Positions 11,640 through 20,392 of a stretch of DNA of 64,000 nucleotides are shown piece by piece. This stretch comes from Raphanus sativus (taxonomy: Eukaryota; Streptophyta; Magnoliopsida; Brassicales; Brassicaceae). The stretch's first letter is position 1, and the number at the start of each line of letters is the position of its first letter. Position numbers and translations under genes: made by a program. The DNA is taken from assembly GCF_000801105.2 (NCBI RefSeq), contig NC_079515.1:29287407-29351406 (forward strand), read 5' to 3'. The notes under the pieces are model-generated. The model saw only the letters and a list, made by a program, of their open reading frames with translations. It was not told the DNA's origin and made no database searches.

Positions 11640-12667
11640 TCTGTAGCCCTTAAAAATAGGAGGTAGTGGGTTATTGAACTGCCATGTCGGTGGATTGGTG
11701 CCGGTGGAGGTGAAGAGATATGACATCTCTAGATCCGATTCCGCTTGACACATCTCCACGCTTCTCCCAATCTAACTCCAAGTCCAACCGAGTCCCATAT
11801 AAAGTAACAAACATGGAGATCCAATGCTAAAGGCTAGTCTCTGAAACGACGTGATGTCTCCGGTGGCGCAAGCTTCCTCTCCGGCAGTGGGTGTCTCTCC
11901 AAATCAAGACGGTGACCAGAAGTGATGAATGGTTTCTCTAGTGCTTTGGTGGTTACGCTATGTCTCCTCCGGAGTGCACGGCTTATGATGGAGAGGGAGA
12001 GAGATGGTGATCTTAGATGGCAAAGGAAGACCACAGCTGAAATAATAATGGAGTTTGATGCGGGCATGAAATCCACAGCTCCTAAAGTAGACAAAACTTT
12101 CCATGTTTGGACTCGGATGAACCTAGACACCATCAAGCCTATGGTTCGTTTGATTCAGCTGGCTGTTCCCAAACAAAGGCCACCACTTAAGCCTCCTTAT
12201 CAGCTAATAAATATGTGGATCAATGGTATTAAAGGTGTGGTCATCATCTTATTAATAAGCAAATCTCAATCCCTTGAGATCAGCCCTTTTGACCAGCATT
12301 TTGATTGTCTTTTAATTATGATTTGTCCTAGAAATCCGCCTTTCATTTATGTCTTTGATTCTGTCCAAGAGCTATATATAAAGATCATCTCCTTTCATTG
12401 TAAAATCAGACTTGAGTATTGAATAAAAAGTGAGATTTTCTCTTGAGAGCTTTTATGCTTGTTCTTGTTATTTCTAAGTTATGTGAGAAGCTTTCTTAGG
12501 ATACAAGTGTGGAACCTTTATCTTTGTGTGAGATTCACTTAGGTGCTGGTTCTTGATCTTATCTCAAAGCCTTTCACATCTTTGAGTGGCGATCTTCATT
12601 TCATTTAAGCCGTAGGTTTTGATTTCTTGTGAGAAAAGCTAGAGTGAGATTCTCAGCCTGTATCATT
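11640..12667 (+). mobile_element. putative 5' LTR / upstream part of a gag-only retroelement
   Basis: The region ends immediately before a primer-binding site. It has a TATA box TATATATAAA at 12373-12382, a GAATAAAA-type polyadenylation word near 12421, and then the ~250 bases expected of an LTR R-U5. The upstream limit is not resolved: I could not align it with the presumed 3' LTR at 16366 onward, so the two ends may come from different copies or be highly diverged. The 11820-12140 part is less AT-rich with no recognised product. Confidence 0.4.
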
Positions 12668-12679
12668 TGGTATCAGAGC
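12668..12679 (+). other. primer-binding site for initiator Met-tRNA
   Basis: TGGTATCAGAGC is the standard complement of the 3' end of plant initiator methionine tRNA. It sits just 3' of the LTR-like region and ~735 bases before the gag frame. Confidence 0.85.
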
Positions 12680-13413
12680 TCAAGCTCCTGACTAAGGTGA
12701 TATCTATCCTTGCATTTCATATTTGCTTGCATTTGCTTTGCATTTATAAATCAAAAAGCCATAAAAACAGTTTCTGCATTTTTTTGTGTTTTTGTTGCAT
12801 TCCAAAAAAAAAAAATTATAAAAAGAGGAAGACAAGTTTCTTTTCGTGTAGATTATCTAGGATTCATATTTTTTTTCATTAGCTTGTTTGCATTCATTGC
12901 CCAGCTCCCCTTGCCATTTCTAGATTTTGTGCATTCATTTCAAAAAAAAAAAAAATCTGCATTTTGCATTATTTTGATTCTTGCATTGCAAAGTTAAAAA
13001 AAGGCATATCATTTTAATTTCGTGCATATCATATTTGTTTCATCATTTTGGTATTTGCATATAAAAAAGGTGTTTGCATTTATTTGTTTCCATTTGAAAA
13101 AGTTCAAAAAAAAAAAAATTCTGCATTTTAAGTTGTTTCCATATCAAATCTGAAAATTCAAAAAAAAAAAATCAGCATTAGTTTTCTTTCCATATTTTCT
13201 TTTCATTTGTGTTAATTGTCATTCATTTTTGTTTCATTTCGAGTTTGCATCCAGAAAACCAAAAGAAAAATCATTTTTGCATATTTTATTTCATTTCGGT
13301 TCAAATTAGCATATTTTCTCGGTTTAGTTTTAATTAGCTTGCATTTGGTTTATTTTGGTTCAACCAGAACTTCCCTATTCTTCACTTGATCTTTGAGAGT
13401 GTTTCAGGAAGCC
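12680..13413 (+). other. retroelement leader (T-rich, GCATTT words)
   Basis: Untranslated leader between the primer-binding site and gag. It is made of repeated TTTGCATTT, CAAAAAAAAAA and GTTTCATTT words. GTTTCAG just before the gag ATG looks like a splice acceptor, so gag could be expressed from a spliced transcript. A similar leader-like stretch occurs at 16800-16905, hinting at a second truncated copy downstream. Confidence 0.5.
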
Positions 13414-16365
13414 ATGGTAGGAGAAACACACAGCCAAAGTCAGATGGCAAAGAAGAACCAACATTTGACAGCTTTGCAAGAGGTTGACCAGATTGCTCAG
13501 TTGAGGAAAAGAAGAAAGGCACAAGGCCAACGTCCACAGCCAGGGGAAAGAAGATTTGGAGATGCACCAGAGGCTGTCTATGTCGAGCCCAAGCCACCAG
13601 ATCCTTCAAGGATCAATCAAACTCTAACTTCTAAAACCCATAACCATCATGTTGTTAATTCTCGGTTTGAATATAACTCTTTTGCTGATAAAATTGAAAT
13701 CTTTAAATTTTCAGGAAAAAGAGGTTATCTTAGATGGGAGAGGAACCTTGATGAATGGTTTCACTACAACAACATCCTGAAGGAAGAAAGGCTAGCTTAT
13801 GCTATTGATCATCTAAAAGGAGATGCCTTTAAATGGTGGGTTCAAGAAGTAGATGATAGATGGTTTTACAAGGAGCCAACTATCAAAACGTGGGGAGCAC
13901 TTAAGAAAGCCATGAGGTATGAGTTTGCACCAGATTTTACAACATCTCAAATCAAGGAGAAGTACCCAAGGAGGTATCCAACTCATGGTTCCCAAGAAGC
14001 AAGAGAAGATGTGCCCAAAGGAGGTCATAGAAGCTTGATCCATCAAGACCAGATTCGGCCAAGCAGGAGACCCACGGTTTTCTATGATAAATACCAACTT
14101 AATGAGGTCCCAAAGACCATGGAGAAGAAGGGGTTTGTCAGCCAAGACACATTGGCCAGACTCAAAGAAAAATCAGACAAACCAATTTTTCAAGAAAAGG
14201 CCAAGGTAAGTCCTATACTTGATAAATTTGTTTATGAATCATCTCCCACTGGTATAAGTCACTTGTCTTTGTCAAAGGATGTTAAGGCAGGTACTGAGGT
14301 CCAGAGAAACACAATCTCCACATCCTTGTTGGACTCAAAAAATTTCCAAGATTTATGTCCAAGGAGTAAAGAGATTTCAAATCCAAAGAAAGAAGAGGCA
14401 CCAAGCCAAGATAAGTCTTCTAACTCTAAGGATTTAAGAGAACAGATATGTTATAAATGTCATAAAAGAGGACACTTTGCTGTGACTTGCCCCACTAAGC
14501 AAGCATTGATACAAACATCACTAGAAAAGAAAACAGATTTATCTATAAAAAGTGATAGTTTTATTCAATCTGATTTATTGGTTCAAAATTCTGGTATAAT
14601 GCACTTGTTTTTGCCAAGGAATTTTGATCCAGGAATAACAAAAGACAGAGAGCCTAGAGGAAGAGATCCCACGTCCCTAGAAAGGCACACCATCAGCATT
14701 ACATGTGCAAAACAGAATGAAGGAGAAGCTGGCAACAAAGAGAAAATCATACTTCAACTTTTTGATGCAATCAAAGTAAGTATGAATTTTAAATATTCTG
14801 TTTTTAAATCTTCAACCACAGATATAATGCATTTGTCTTTGCCAAGAAATTATTTTTCAGATACAAGACAAGAAGAAGATCACACCAAACAAGATAAAAG
14901 GGTGCAAGAAAGGCAGCCATCAATCCAAAGCTGTCCAAAGAAGAATTTAATTTTTCATCATGCTGATGCACCTATGGTAAATTCGACCATATCACATTCT
15001 GTTTATGAAACTCCAGTATCAGATATAATTCACTTTGTCTTTGTCCAGAATGTTGAGGATTTTTCAGGTTGCAAAGAAGAAAGCTTTAAAGAAATCCCAC
15101 CGGATAATCTTTTATTACTTGGAGAATCAGTCCCAAAGATGATCAACCATGAGGATACCACTAGTGTGAAGTACCATCAACTCCAGAAGAGAAGAAATGA
15201 CACTATCCAGGCCAGAGGCGTGATCATTTCCCATCTTTTTAAAGAAGAGCCACCAGATGCACAACCCATTACCAAACCAAAATTGTATCAAGGTAAGGTT
15301 CTAAACTCCCAAAAGAGAATGAAACCTGACTTGCTCTATTGTGGTGTATCAGGTTATCCAGTTTTGAGGTCAAAACCTTCACAAGGGGGAGGGGATGATG
15401 TGGTCATCAAACCAGTGGTTGAACCAGAGGTCAACCAAGCAGTCCAAACCGGCCACTTTGGAGGTACCAGCAACATAGGTCCAGTCCACGGCATATATCT
15501 CGACAACCAAAAGGAGTTTTGGAGTGAAACAAATTTTAATGGATTCTACACTCCAGACGGAGTCCAGCCCAATTGGAATATCCAGAAAAGCTTACTGGAC
15601 CAAGGAGTTATGAATTTTACAAACCGGAGGTTCCCCAGCCCATCCATCTGCGAGTACCCGACTTTTGAAGGAGATTCAAGCCCAATGAAGAAGCGGCCTG
15701 AACCAAAGCCAATCATAGGATTCAAGAGGAGTCTCTCATCTTTCCAGGAAGCCCAATATCAGGAGAAATGGCCACGGAATTATGAAGTTATGCCCAATTT
15801 GCCAGAACCGGTCAAACCAGTTCTACACTTGCCTCAATTGGAAGCTAACCGGTTCAATCAGCTTCAAACCAGACATTGGCGTCCAGGAGATCATCTCAAC
15901 CAATCAGGAGGTATTGAAGGAGTCCTTAGCTACACCAGAGCCCAAGAGATCAGTTGGTTCAATGAAGAGTCACTTAAATCAAACCGGAGCTATTTATGGC
16001 AAGATTGGACAATCTTTCGGTTTGATCATTTCCAACCAAACCAACTCCGACCAGAAGACAATAAGATCAGTCCAAGACTTCCAGAAGACATTATATTCAT
16101 TCAAGAGGATTTCTACAAGTTCATATCATGCACCAGCCATCATAGGATCAGGAGGATCCCCATTAACACCAAGCTGCCTTATTTGGAGATTCTTGCATTC
16201 AAACTCCAACAGCTCTTTTTCCCTGAGTTTATGCACGACCTCAGCACCTTCCAAGCTATCAAGAAGATTCCCAGGAAGCTCACTTATCCCCTTAAACCAT
16301 CCAGGTTCAAGAAGATATCAAGATACAAGATCATCTCATTTGGAAGAAGGCATAAATCAAGCTAA
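13414..16365 (+). CDS. Gag-like polyprotein of a non-autonomous LTR retroelement
   Basis: An uninterrupted frame of 983 residues from ATG 13414. Near residues 95-170 it has a retrotransposon Gag core (KIEIFKFSGKRGYLRWE, FKWWVQEVDDRWFY, WGALKKAMRYEFAP), and near 345-360 a CCHC zinc knuckle CYKCHKRGHFAVTC. The remaining ~600 residues contain no protease, reverse transcriptase, RNase H or integrase. Instead a short motif recurs (ISHLSLSKD, IMHLFLPRN, IMHLSLPRN, IIHFVFVQN) about every 60-130 residues, and the C terminus is rich in Pro, Gln and Trp. The element would rely on enzymes from a related autonomous element. An intact frame this long suggests recent activity or continued selection. It is not a host gene. 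Confidence 0.8.
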   Translation: MVGETHSQSQMAKKNQHLTALQEVDQIAQLRKRRKAQGQRPQPGERRFGDAPEAVYVEPKPPDPSRINQTLTSKTHNHHVVNSRFEYNSFADKIEIFKFSGKRGYLRWERNLDEWFHYNNILKEERLAYAIDHLKGDAFKWWVQEVDDRWFYKEPTIKTWGALKKAMRYEFAPDFTTSQIKEKYPRRYPTHGSQEAREDVPKGGHRSLIHQDQIRPSRRPTVFYDKYQLNEVPKTMEKKGFVSQDTLARLKEKSDKPIFQEKAKVSPILDKFVYESSPTGISHLSLSKDVKAGTEVQRNTISTSLLDSKNFQDLCPRSKEISNPKKEEAPSQDKSSNSKDLREQICYKCHKRGHFAVTCPTKQALIQTSLEKKTDLSIKSDSFIQSDLLVQNSGIMHLFLPRNFDPGITKDREPRGRDPTSLERHTISITCAKQNEGEAGNKEKIILQLFDAIKVSMNFKYSVFKSSTTDIMHLSLPRNYFSDTRQEEDHTKQDKRVQERQPSIQSCPKKNLIFHHADAPMVNSTISHSVYETPVSDIIHFVFVQNVEDFSGCKEESFKEIPPDNLLLLGESVPKMINHEDTTSVKYHQLQKRRNDTIQARGVIISHLFKEEPPDAQPITKPKLYQGKVLNSQKRMKPDLLYCGVSGYPVLRSKPSQGGGDDVVIKPVVEPEVNQAVQTGHFGGTSNIGPVHGIYLDNQKEFWSETNFNGFYTPDGVQPNWNIQKSLLDQGVMNFTNRRFPSPSICEYPTFEGDSSPMKKRPEPKPIIGFKRSLSSFQEAQYQEKWPRNYEVMPNLPEPVKPVLHLPQLEANRFNQLQTRHWRPGDHLNQSGGIEGVLSYTRAQEISWFNEESLKSNRSYLWQDWTIFRFDHFQPNQLRPEDNKISPRLPEDIIFIQEDFYKFISCTSHHRIRRIPINTKLPYLEILAFKLQQLFFPEFMHDLSTFQAIKKIPRKLTYPLKPSRFKKISRYKIISFGRRHKSS

Positions 16366-16990
16366 AGGAAGATTACATGGAACCATCAAAGCCTTTGCTT
16401 CCAAGACTTTTATTTCAATTTTATTTCTTTCCTTAAGTCATTTTTAGACTCTTAGAGAGTCCCAAGGTCGAGCCTATATAAGCTCATTTAGTTTGTCTTT
16501 GTTAATCACCCTTGAATTTTATGAATGAATATGCAGTTTTTCTAGTTTTTCTTAAAACTATTATCTAAGTCTTTTGAGTGTTGTGAGAAGCAGCTCTTGA
16601 GCAACCTGACTTATCAAAGCATCCTTACACAGAGCTTTGTGGCGTCCTCAATCCCCCCATCATTTCCATCTACTGATTTGCCTTGAGAGAGACTTCAGTC
16701 CCGCAAGCAAATCCCATATCTATCCATCTTCCATCCATTGATCTTGTTGAGAGTGACTTCAGTCCAGCAACAAAGATCCCATCTCCACCAATCTATCCAT
16801 TTTCTATTTGCTTTTATTCTTATTATCATTCTGATTCATATTCATGTTTGCTTCTGTTTGCATCATAAACTTATAAAACTCATAAAAATGTTCACTCTTT
16901 GTTTCAGGTACCAATCCGAACTATTGGACTAAACCTCAGTTCCATATTTCCGGAAGGCCTGACCCTGTGCCCACAACAGAGTTTTAGGTT
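16366..16990 (+). mobile_element. LTR-like 3' region with TATA box and leader
   Basis: This directly follows gag. A purine-rich stretch precedes it (around 16345-16378). It then has a TATA box TATATAAG (16475-16482), a GAATGAAT polyadenylation-like word (~16522), a 60-bp imperfect tandem repeat (16678-16799) and a leader-like T-rich section ending in TTTGTTTCAGG (~16907). The order TATA, poly-A signal, leader copies the 5' side, but base identity with it is low. Confidence 0.4.
16678..16799 (+). repeat. imperfect tandem repeat, 2 x ~61 bp
   Basis: Two adjacent units share the order TTG, GAGAG, GACTTCAGTCC, GCAA, ATCCCAT, CTATCCA, at 16678-16737 and 16738-16799. Confidence 0.65.
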
Positions 16991-17008
16991 AAATCATGGA
17001 GAAGTAGA

Positions 17009-17034
17009 TATATATATATATATATATATATATG
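17009..17034. repeat. (TA)n microsatellite
   Basis: About 13 uninterrupted TA units just downstream of the retroelement. Confidence 0.9.
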
Positions 17035-17182
17035 ATATACATATATGGTTCCGTTTAGCAATGACCACCACGAAGCGTGATACGTTAAGCACATGTTAAG
17101 CAGTTATATATAGTTTTCTTGTTTTTTCTTAAATGGATACAATATATATCAATAGGGCACACTGCAAAATTAATAGAATAGA

Positions 17183-17214
17183 CTAGATTCTGACCCGCCA
17201 TTCAGAGGGCGGGT
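17183..17214 (-). mobile_element. Helitron 3' terminus, minus strand
   Basis: On the minus strand the stem ACCCGCC/GGGCGGGT (17193-17214) is followed by CAGAAT and CTAG, then T (17182 is A on the plus strand). It has the same layout as the terminus at 10487. The body to the right (to about 18.3 kb) is AT-rich; a decayed relative of the same end lies at 17601-17630, so two copies may be nested or tandem. Confidence 0.55.
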
Positions 17215-17600
17215 ATGTTTTTTGTTGAAAAAATTAATTTTATGTCATGAATATTTTTATCCTTGATAAAATATATTTTGTTAAGAATTTTATGAAATTT
17301 ATCTAAAATTATTGTATGAATTATTTTTTTTATTTTAAATATGACCAAAATTTTGAAGACTCCAAATAATTCTGAGCCGTATTATGATTTTTGTTTATTA
17401 ACCTGCTGTTAAACTTGTGAATTATTTCACAGTGATTTTATTTTTAGTATTTTAATTTAAATAAAAAGTTTAATATTTTTAAACTATTGTTTTTTTGTCA
17501 TAGACCCGTTATGTATTGATAAAATCTGTTTTTGTGTATTTTAAAAAGTTTATATGAAACTATTTTTTTAAATATTTGAGAACATTCGGGTCTTCAGAAT

Positions 17601-17632
17601 CTAGATTCTGACCCGTCTTTTCAAAAGGACAT
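17601..17632 (-). mobile_element. decayed Helitron 3' terminus, minus strand
   Basis: CTAGATTCTGACCCG at the same spacing as the end at 17183, but the hairpin arm is mutated (CTTTTCAAAAGGACATG) and the flanking base is T instead of A. DNA between 17.6 and 18.38 kb is AT-rich without a coding frame. Confidence 0.35.
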
Positions 17633-18401
17633 GTATATTTTTTTTGTTTAACTTTTTCTAGATATTTAATTATAATACTTGTGTTTTTTCTTAATCATAT
17701 TTTTTTGTAAATGTCTTAAATTATTTTCCCTTAAAAATATATTAAAAGTTAAATAAATACTATGTATTTTTTGTTATGATATTAATTCAATAATATCACA
17801 TAAACTAACATATGCAATTTCTTAAATTATTAATAATTATTTTTAATATTTGTATTAAAATAGTGGAACCAAACCTATATCAATATATCATGTTTATATT
17901 TTAGTAGTATTGATGTTGGTGTCATTATTATATGTATGATTGTGTATCAATAGATGAGTTTTTAATCTGTCTATTTTAGTTTTAGACATTCACGTTAAAA
18001 ACATACTCTTGTGGTTTCGTTTCTTTGTTGAACATCCAAAAATCAAGAACGCAATATATTTTATGCGTCTGTAGTTCTGTTGATCTTTTATATGCATGAA
18101 GAAAAATACGATTTGTTTTGAATGGAACTGAACTTGACGGTTTATAACGTAAAAGCAGGAAACCAAATAGACAATATGAGTTTTGGTGGTTATGGAATGT
18201 GAAGTAGTTATTATATTTTATTATAGTTTATTTTATGCAGTTATATTTTAGATGCATTGTATTTTAAATTGGACATAACTTACTATCAATTGGACATGTT
18301 GAAGAATTAATAGAATAGATTCGACAAATAGAAAAGAGACCGTTTAAAATTATAGTTTTGAACAAGGATTATTGCTAGATACCGACCGGCTACTTCTTGT
18401 C

Positions 18402-18480
18402 CGATCGGTTTAACTAACCCACGTGTCACGTGCTCTCGACATAATTTTAAATCCCAGTTTTACCCCTCAGACTTTTCTTT
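18402..18480. promoter_or_regulatory. copy B of the duplicated G-box promoter segment (upstream of the RING-CH gene)
   Basis: This is the direct-repeat partner of 8207-8294. It carries two overlapping-style G-boxes, CACGTG at 18420-18425 and 18427-18432, followed by CTCTCGACAT and CCCAGTTTT. It lies ~290 bases upstream of the start codon, about the same distance as copy A from DWF5. The following 18480-18769 is a CT- and TCG-repeat-rich 5' UTR. Confidence 0.6.
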
Positions 18481-18769
18481 TCTGATCTCAATCAAATCTC
18501 AATTCATCATCATCTTCATCTCTCTCAAAGCTCAAAGATCTTCGTCGTCGTCGTCTCTGTGTTCAACACATAATGATAAATCTGTCGAGAGAACCAAATC
18601 AATAGCCACCACTCTGATTCGGCAGCTATAGTTAGCAATTTCTTAGTCGCGAACTGCAAGCAATGCTTGGCTTAGAAGAAACTTCTCGAGAATTCGGGTA
18701 AAGCTTAGATCGAGCTTTCTGACGAAAGTTTTGTTGATTTGATTTTTTTGTTTCTTCTGGATTAAAGAG

Positions 18770-20392
18770 ATGCAGTTAGTGCCTAGTGATGATGACCGGA
18801 ACGAAGAACAGATTATTCTATTCGACGAATCCACATCCACCAACGAAATCGTAGCAGCGGAAAGAGGCGATCGTGTTGTAGAGGAAGAAGGAGAGGTTTC
18901 TGAGATAGCTGAGAGTGATGATGATGAGGATGACGATAACGAAACTACGCATCTCGTTGCTGCTGTAGATCAACCACAATGTCGAATTTGCCTTGACGTT
19001 GGAGGTATGGATATAACAAGGCTTTCTTGATCTCAAAATTTTGAGACGACTTTGATTATTATTATTATTGTGTAATGGTTTGCAGGGGAAGATCTGATTG
19101 GTCCGTGCAATTGTAAAGGTACTCAGAAGTACGTGCACAGATCTTGTCTCGATAACTGGCGCTCCACCAAGGTTAGTTACTTATCACTAGTTGCTACGAA
19201 GTTTGTTATCTGTTGGCTCTTATCTTTTTGAGCTTATGAAGTGTTTTCTCTCTAGGATGTGTATGTTCTGAATGCTGGTTTATGTTTTTTTTTTTTTTTT
19301 GCTAACTCATGCTGGTTTATGTATCAGGAAGGTTTTGCGTTTTCGCATTGTACAGAGTGTAGAGCTGTGTTCAAACTCCGAGCCAATGTGCCTCCTGATA
19401 GGTGGTGGTTGAGATTGAGATTTCAGCTCCTGGTTGCTAGAGATCATGCTTTCATTTTCATCACTGTCCAGATGGTAAAATTACTTGTTCTCCTAATTAG
19501 TTTTTTTTTTTTTTATACACTTGCTTCTACGATTGTTATCAGCTTTTTGACTCTCATTTTTGTCCATCTACACTCGCACGATCTTTAATTTTACTAGAAT
19601 CAACTCACGAGAGCACAAAACCATTGTTTTAATTGCCAAATCACTGTCCAGATGGTACAGCACTTGTTTTTCGTTCTTCTACGATGTTTATCAGCTTAAT
19701 AACTGATTTTTGTTCATCTACACTATGAAAATTTTACTAGAATCAACTCATGAGAGTTCACATCCATAGTTATAATTGCCATACAGTTTAGTAACCAGAT
19801 CACTGGTTTCTTGTTGCATTCAAAATCTGATACAGGAGATTCCTTATGTGTTTTTGGATTTGATGATATTTGTGATGCTAAGTCAATATGTTTATGTTGA
19901 TGGACATAGTCTTCATGTATCAACAGGTAGTAGCGTTCTTGGGGTTACTAGTTTACAAGTTCTACGGCGAAGAACTACGTGAGATGTTCGGTTATGAGGA
20001 ACATCCTTATGGCTTCTACACATTAGCTGGTAACACCTCTTCTCGCTTTCTATAGTGCAACACCATCATCTCTGAGATATGTGTCTTAATCTAATGAGTC
20101 TGTTTTATGTTGCAGTTTTGGCCATTGTCTTGGTAGGACTACTTTATGGGTTCTTCATCGCAATTATATGTGGTCAAAGGATCAATGAGCGGCACTACCA
20201 TGTTCTTGCCAAACAAGAACTCACAAAGGTGCAGATTCTCTCTACTTTATTTATTTACCGTTATTGGTTCTCTTGATATTCAACATTGTGGTTCTGTATC
20301 AGGAGTATATAGTGGAAGACCGAGACTGCAAGAATGTTCCTGATCTTGACCAGAGTCATGTAATGGAACTCAGAATGTTGGGGCTTTATTGA
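18770..20392 (+). CDS. RING-CH (RINGv/MARCH-type) membrane E3 ubiquitin ligase
   Basis: Six exons: 18770-19004, 19086-19171, 19328-19474, 19927-20029, 20116-20228, 20303-20392, giving 257 residues in frame. An acidic N terminus (D/E run near residues 48-58) precedes a C4HC3 RING-CH domain: Cys71, Cys74, Cys86, Cys88, His96, Cys99, Cys115, Cys118. Then come two hydrophobic spans (about residues 150-170, VVAFLGLLVY, and 190-215, VLAIVLVGLLYGFFIAII). Such proteins are ER/endomembrane E3 ligases that transfer ubiquitin to membrane clients; the substrate of this one is unknown to me. It corresponds to Arabidopsis At1g50440, the divergent neighbour of DWF5. Intron 3 has a 180-bp tandem duplication that copies the exon 3 donor. 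Confidence 0.9.
19461..19785 (+). repeat. tandem duplication (period 180 bp) spanning the exon 3 donor site of the RING-CH gene
   Basis: Unit 1 begins in exon 3 (TCACTGTCCAGATG|GTA) and unit 2 at 19641 repeats TCACTGTCCAGATGGTA. The units then share CTTCTACGAT, TTATCAGCTT, TTTTGT.CATCTACACT, TTTTACTAGAATCAACTCA and TAATTGCC. The intron therefore carries a second copy of the last exon bases and a decoy 5' splice site. Confidence 0.75.

Noticed and set aside
11834..12422. Open frames upstream of the retroelement primer site
   Set aside because: Overlapping antisense frames, no known domain; the region behaves as LTR/upstream DNA.
15782..16447. 221-residue frame overlapping the end of gag
   Set aside because: Alternative frame of the gag region with no domain; a shadow of the longer frame.
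17168..18319. 15-base direct repeat AATTAATAGAATAGA at 17168 and 18305, possible target duplication
   Set aside because: Helitrons do not duplicate targets, and in DNA this AT-rich a 15-base match is weak evidence; the interval has no consistent element ends.
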